From Hofstenia miamia (lineage: Eukaryota > Xenacoelomorpha > Acoela), in contig SCFE01000083.1 in assembly GCA_004352715.1 (NCBI GenBank), forward strand, positions 472,406 through 507,802: a DNA stretch of 35,397 bases, given 5' to 3'. Shown here in pieces: positions 32,003-35,397 of this stretch. Below the pieces are notes generated by a model that made no database searches, had not been told where the DNA came from, and saw only the letters and a program-made list of their open reading frames with translations. The position numbers and the translations under genes were made by a program. Position 1 is the first letter of the stretch. Each line of letters begins with the position of its first letter.

Positions 32003-32240
32003 TGTAGTGTAAAGTATTATATAATAACAATAATAGTGAGGCGAAATTGCAGAATAGACAACAGTAGTATGAAGAGGCCGAGACTTTGTTACACTTTTTC
32101 TGACTGGTCGAGAGGTGGGTCGTACTTCGTGCCACTTTTTTCTGATTGGCCGAGAGAGGACCTTTGTTCTCTGCTGGGTCGTGTATATCGGCGTCATTGT
32201 AATATATTCTGTTTAGTTGTAATATTTGTTCGCAAATACA
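32003..32240. mobile_element. Putative solo LTR, 238 bp, flanked by TTTG
   Basis: Starts TGTAGTGTAAAG and ends GCAAATACA, so the termini are TGTA..TACA, with TTTG directly on both sides (31999-32002 and 32241-32244). Inside are a TATATAATA box near the start and the word CTGA(C/T)TGG(T/C)CGAGAG twice (about 32101 and 32140) in locally GC-richer DNA. These fit an LTR left after recombination. No internal region or primer site is adjacent. A 4-bp duplication of a T-rich word could be chance. Confidence 0.45.
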
Positions 32241-32401
32241 TTTGTTTGTAGTCTATTGTTTAAAATGTAGCCATTTTTTTTGTGCATATACGTTTTTGGA
32301 ATTACATAATTAATAAGTCAAAAATCCCATGAGATTAGAATTGTTTGCAGTCTATTGTTTAAAATGTAACTAATTTGTTTACTTGCTTATTTACGTGGCC
32401 T

Positions 32402-32566
32402 AATTTAGTTTACATACTTGTTTTTTTATTAATATACATGACATTTGAAATACCACATTAATTTAGTTTATATGTTTATTTTACATACTTGTTTTTTTTA
32501 TTAACATACATGATATTGGAAATACCACATTAATTTAGTTTATATGTTTATTTTACATACTTGGTT
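32402..32566. repeat. Tandem repeat, ~72-bp unit, about 2.3 copies
   Basis: Copies begin at 32402 (14 bp shorter), 32460 and 32532 (partial), each starting AATTTAGTTTA; the first two end GAAATACCACATT. Just upstream, AGTCTATTGTTTAAAATGTA occurs twice (about 32250 and 32349), a separate short duplication. Confidence 0.75.
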
Positions 32567-33976
32567 TATTCGGTAAAATTTAATAACAAATGTTTGAATC
32601 AGAGAGATAATAATACTCGTTAAAAGCTTAATGGCTTATTTTGGTAATAATGCAAAATAATTTTTAGGAACTAGTTTATGCAAAAACTCGCAATATCTAA
32701 TATTTAATAAACGTACGTGGTAAAACCCACATACGTCTTTAAGACTAGACAAAAATGCAATTTATTCTACACTTTGCTTATAATGATCGTATTATCGTAC
32801 TATTAAATTTGTCTATTGTGTTAGTTTATCATCATTGTTGTTGAGGGAATTCTGTAGGAAACAAACGCAATGGTGTGTGTTTGCACATTTTGAATTTCAC
32901 ATGGTCGTATCTAAATGAATGATTAATAAATTAAGTGATAGATCACAGGATTTATTATTAAAAATTCTCAATCTCTATATGATTTTAAAACGTTTAATGG
33001 GAAATTGAGTTAAAAAGGCGGTTTTCCTAATTGCATATTGCGAGATATATATTTTATATTTGAATACAAGGACTAAACCGTCTTGAAGAAGTATTTATTT
33101 CATTTTATCAGTTTCTGATAATTGTAATTTACGTTATTTATTTCTATATTTAGAAAATGTTCCTAAGTACAGAATGTAGTTTAAATCATTTAATGCTGTT
33201 GTATTTTTATAATGTACGACTATTTGTTTTGTAAAATCAATCAATTTAATCATTTTTGCGTAAATGTATTTTTTATGAAAATGTGTTAGTCTTTTTGTAA
33301 TTGAAAATGTTTTGCGAGTTTCATGACATCTAATTGATTCGTTTTTGAAATGGCATTATGTATTCATTTGCGATTATCAAATTTTACTCACTGACTGAAG
33401 AAAAATGTGAATGTTAACACTTTCTCAATAATTATAAAGTTTTTATTGTGAAATTCAAAATCTATGATACAACTTCAAGTACTTTAACAATCATTGATTT
33501 GTAGAATGTCTTAAATTTATATTTATATGTGATATTAAATAACAAAACCATTAATTCTTTAAAATACGAAAATAAAATCTGGATTTATAACAAAGATTAG
33601 TCGTATTTATGTGTATGTATGTTTTTCTTACTCGTTCTTGAAAGTTTATACTAATACCGTCATGAAATTTTCATTTTGTTCAATGATGAAAAACTATCTA
33701 AAATTTTAACACAATATTCAGTTTTTTTACAATGTTTTTGACTAATTTGATCGGTTGATTTCTTGCATACATATTGAAAAATTAAATGTATATCAGTACT
33801 GAAACAAAGAATTGACGTCGAAAAAAATTGTAAGTTTATAAACGTGGAAAAGTCATAGTCACCCTAATTATATTATTATACATAACATGCATCTAATATT
33901 ACACTTATTTAACTTAGTTGATGAGATGTATCTCTAGAAATCTATCATTAATGAAACACGTAGAAATCATTTCTAC
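32567..33976. other. AT-rich spacer: no feature seen
   Basis: No ORF, repeat pair or element end that I could support up to the N-run. Confidence 0.5.
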
Positions 33977-34279
33977 NNNNNNNNNNNNNNNNNNNNNNNN
34001 NNNNNNNNNNNNNNNNNNNNNNNNNNNNNNNNNNNNNNNNNNNNNNNNNNNNNNNNNNNNNNNNNNNNNNNNNNNNNNNNNNNNNNNNNNNNNNNNNNNN
34101 NNNNNNNNNNNNNNNNNNNNNNNNNNNNNNNNNNNNNNNNNNNNNNNNNNNNNNNNNNNNNNNNNNNNNNNNNNNNNNNNNNNNNNNNNNNNNNNNNNNN
34201 NNNNNNNNNNNNNNNNNNNNNNNNNNNNNNNNNNNNNNNNNNNNNNNNNNNNNNNNNNNNNNNNNNNNNNNNNNNNNNN
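33977..34279. other. Assembly gap (303 N)
   Basis: Unsequenced. It lies 112 bp before the capsid-like ORF and may hold sequence upstream of it. Confidence 0.99.
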
Positions 34280-34391
34280 CGATTACTTTATTTCAATCAT
34301 CCTTCCCTCATGCTAAATTTGAATGTCAATTGCATGTTAAATTAATAGCTAGGTAAAACATTGACATTTATCAGTTTAGAGAATACTATAG

Positions 34392-35147
34392 ATTTTTACC
34401 TATTTACAAAGACGACGTAGGAGTTTAAATTTTTATATTCATGTGGCTTTGCTAAATATCACATTTCCCATAGGATTCAATAATGTACAAGATCAATCGT
34501 GGAGTTTTATCGATGTAAATGGAAATAAAGGTGTTATTTATGTGAAGGGTGTTCATGTGAAAAAGATAGAAGATGTGTTTAGCTTTGTTAACCAAGTCTT
34601 AACGAAAATTGAATTGATGGTTGTTAACTTTGAAACAAATGACGAAATAAGTTTTGAAAAACTATTTAGAACTTTTTCACAAAATTTGCCAATGATTACA
34701 ACAGTACCGAAATTGGATTTTGAAATCATCAGTGGAAGAGTAGTCATAAAAAATGAAACGCCTTATGAATTTGAATTAAATCAGGTAGGCGAAATTTTGG
34801 GTTTTGATCGTCACTATCGAATAGTCAATGGTTTGAACGCTGCTAAAGATAGTTTTTATATTTTAAATGGACTGCATAATATTTTAATTTATACTGATAC
34901 AGTTACTTGTCAACATTATCAGAGTGGTAACATCCCGTTATTGGATCAAATACCCTTATTCCCAGTATATAGTGTAAATGATCAGCCATTCATCAATTAT
35001 GAAAAAACTCATATAATTTATAAACCAACTTCAAAGTCATTCATTGATAAAATTACAATTAGCTTCCATACATCGAATGGCGAGTTCATTCGTTTCAATG
35101 ATACTAGCAGTATTTATTTAACTCTTAATATCAAAGACACCGATTAA
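34392..35147 (+). CDS. Polinton/Maverick-type capsid-like protein, N-terminus incomplete
   Basis: Open from 34392 to TAA 35145-35147, about 250 residues. The first in-frame ATG (34617) lies deep inside the conserved part, so the start is missing, spliced or lost. The order of features fits a capsid-associated family of Polinton-type elements and their adenovirus-like relatives: an early VALLNITFP, a mid-region with an IL/LGF motif (VGEILGFDR), NILIYTDTV, a PLLDQI stretch, an aromatic IIYKPTSKSFIDKITISFHT and a C-terminal ISF..SNGEFI.F...YLTLNI beta pattern. A single-jelly-roll minor capsid (penton-like) role is my best reading, not certain. No other Polinton gene (polymerase B, integrase, protease, ATPase) is in the window, so this is probably a remnant. 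The coding part has no internal stop. Confidence 0.5.
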   Translation: MFTYLQRRRRSLNFYIHVALLNITFPIGFNNVQDQSWSFIDVNGNKGVIYVKGVHVKKIEDVFSFVNQVLTKIELMVVNFETNDEISFEKLFRTFSQNLPMITTVPKLDFEIISGRVVIKNETPYEFELNQVGEILGFDRHYRIVNGLNAAKDSFYILNGLHNILIYTDTVTCQHYQSGNIPLLDQIPLFPVYSVNDQPFINYEKTHIIYKPTSKSFIDKITISFHTSNGEFIRFNDTSSIYLTLNIKDTD

Positions 35148-35228
35148 ATTTAAGTATAAACAATTTTTTAAAATGTAAAATAAAATAAGTTATTTGTTAT
35201 TTTTAAATGTTTTGTATTATTCAAATAT

Positions 35229-35397
35229 TTGAGTTTAGATAAAAATTATAATGGCTTTCATCACATATCAATTAAATTGTGGAATAATTTAGATAATGAA
35301 ACGCGAATAGAAAAAAACTATAAAAAGTTTAGAAAAAAATTGAAACACTTTCTTCTAATAAAACAGCATACATTAGGGGACGGTAATACACTTCATG
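35229..35397 (+). pseudogene. LINE ORF2 C-terminal fragment, runs off the window
   Basis: The + frame reads LDKNYNGFHHISIKLWNNLD, then ETRIEKNYKKFRKKLKHFLL. F..SIKLWN.L.......+..F++.L+..LL is the conserved C-terminal motif of CR1/Jockey-type ORF2, as in the fragment at 19319-19528. No upstream RT is joined to it. Confidence 0.5.

Overview
The window reads as nuclear DNA from an AT-rich invertebrate animal. It has spliceosomal introns (GT..AG, several GTAAGT donors), animal gene families (UTP25, a fibronectin type III protein, a THAP protein) and dense animal-type transposon debris: a CR1/Jockey-superfamily LINE, Penelope, hAT and PIF/Harbinger elements, and a Polinton-type capsid homologue. 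I cannot place the species. The assembly is draft quality: two N-runs (584 and 303 bp) and four single-n joins at 4547, 8238, 14211 and 22944, three of which sit between duplicated sequence.

Two cellular genes can be assembled by hand from splice signals and codon phase. On the + strand, 9387..15729 holds the last five exons (about 300 residues) of UTP25, a nucleolar factor of the SSU processome; its earlier exons were not found. On the - strand, 30558..21021 holds a six-exon gene for a 392-residue protein with one fibronectin type III domain, a short basic linker and a long acidic, low-complexity tail. All five junctions keep phase and the summed CDS is 1179 nt. The genes converge, 5.3 kb apart.

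Layout: 1-895, 3' part of a LINE ORF2 with UTR and TC tail. 1435-1785, a hAT-type MITE. 2733-4546, the 5' part of a LINE starting at a TC tract. 4548-5310, a THAP-domain ORF (-). 5478-5810, a Penelope GIY-YIG fragment (-). 6055-6638, gap. 6639-6854, a second LINE 3' end. 6977-9230, a cluster of foldbacks and a TAA-flanked Harbinger-like element sharing a recurring ~58-bp unit. 9387-15729, UTP25, with a dead ORF of a repetitive family in its first visible intron. 18.5-19.55 kb, two decayed LINE fragments (-). 21.0-30.56 kb, the FN3 gene, whose introns carry at least four hAT-type elements, one nested in another. 32003-32240, a putative solo LTR. 32402-32566, a 72-bp tandem repeat. 34392-35147, a Polinton-type capsid-like ORF without a visible start. 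35229-35397, a LINE C-terminal scrap.

The two cellular genes show no functional link. Most of the remaining sequence is transposon-derived or featureless AT-rich DNA. I found no operon-like or defence-like system. The best leads are the shared-motif cluster at 7-9.2 kb, the LINE whose two ORFs are separated by one in-frame stop, and the two newly assembled genes.
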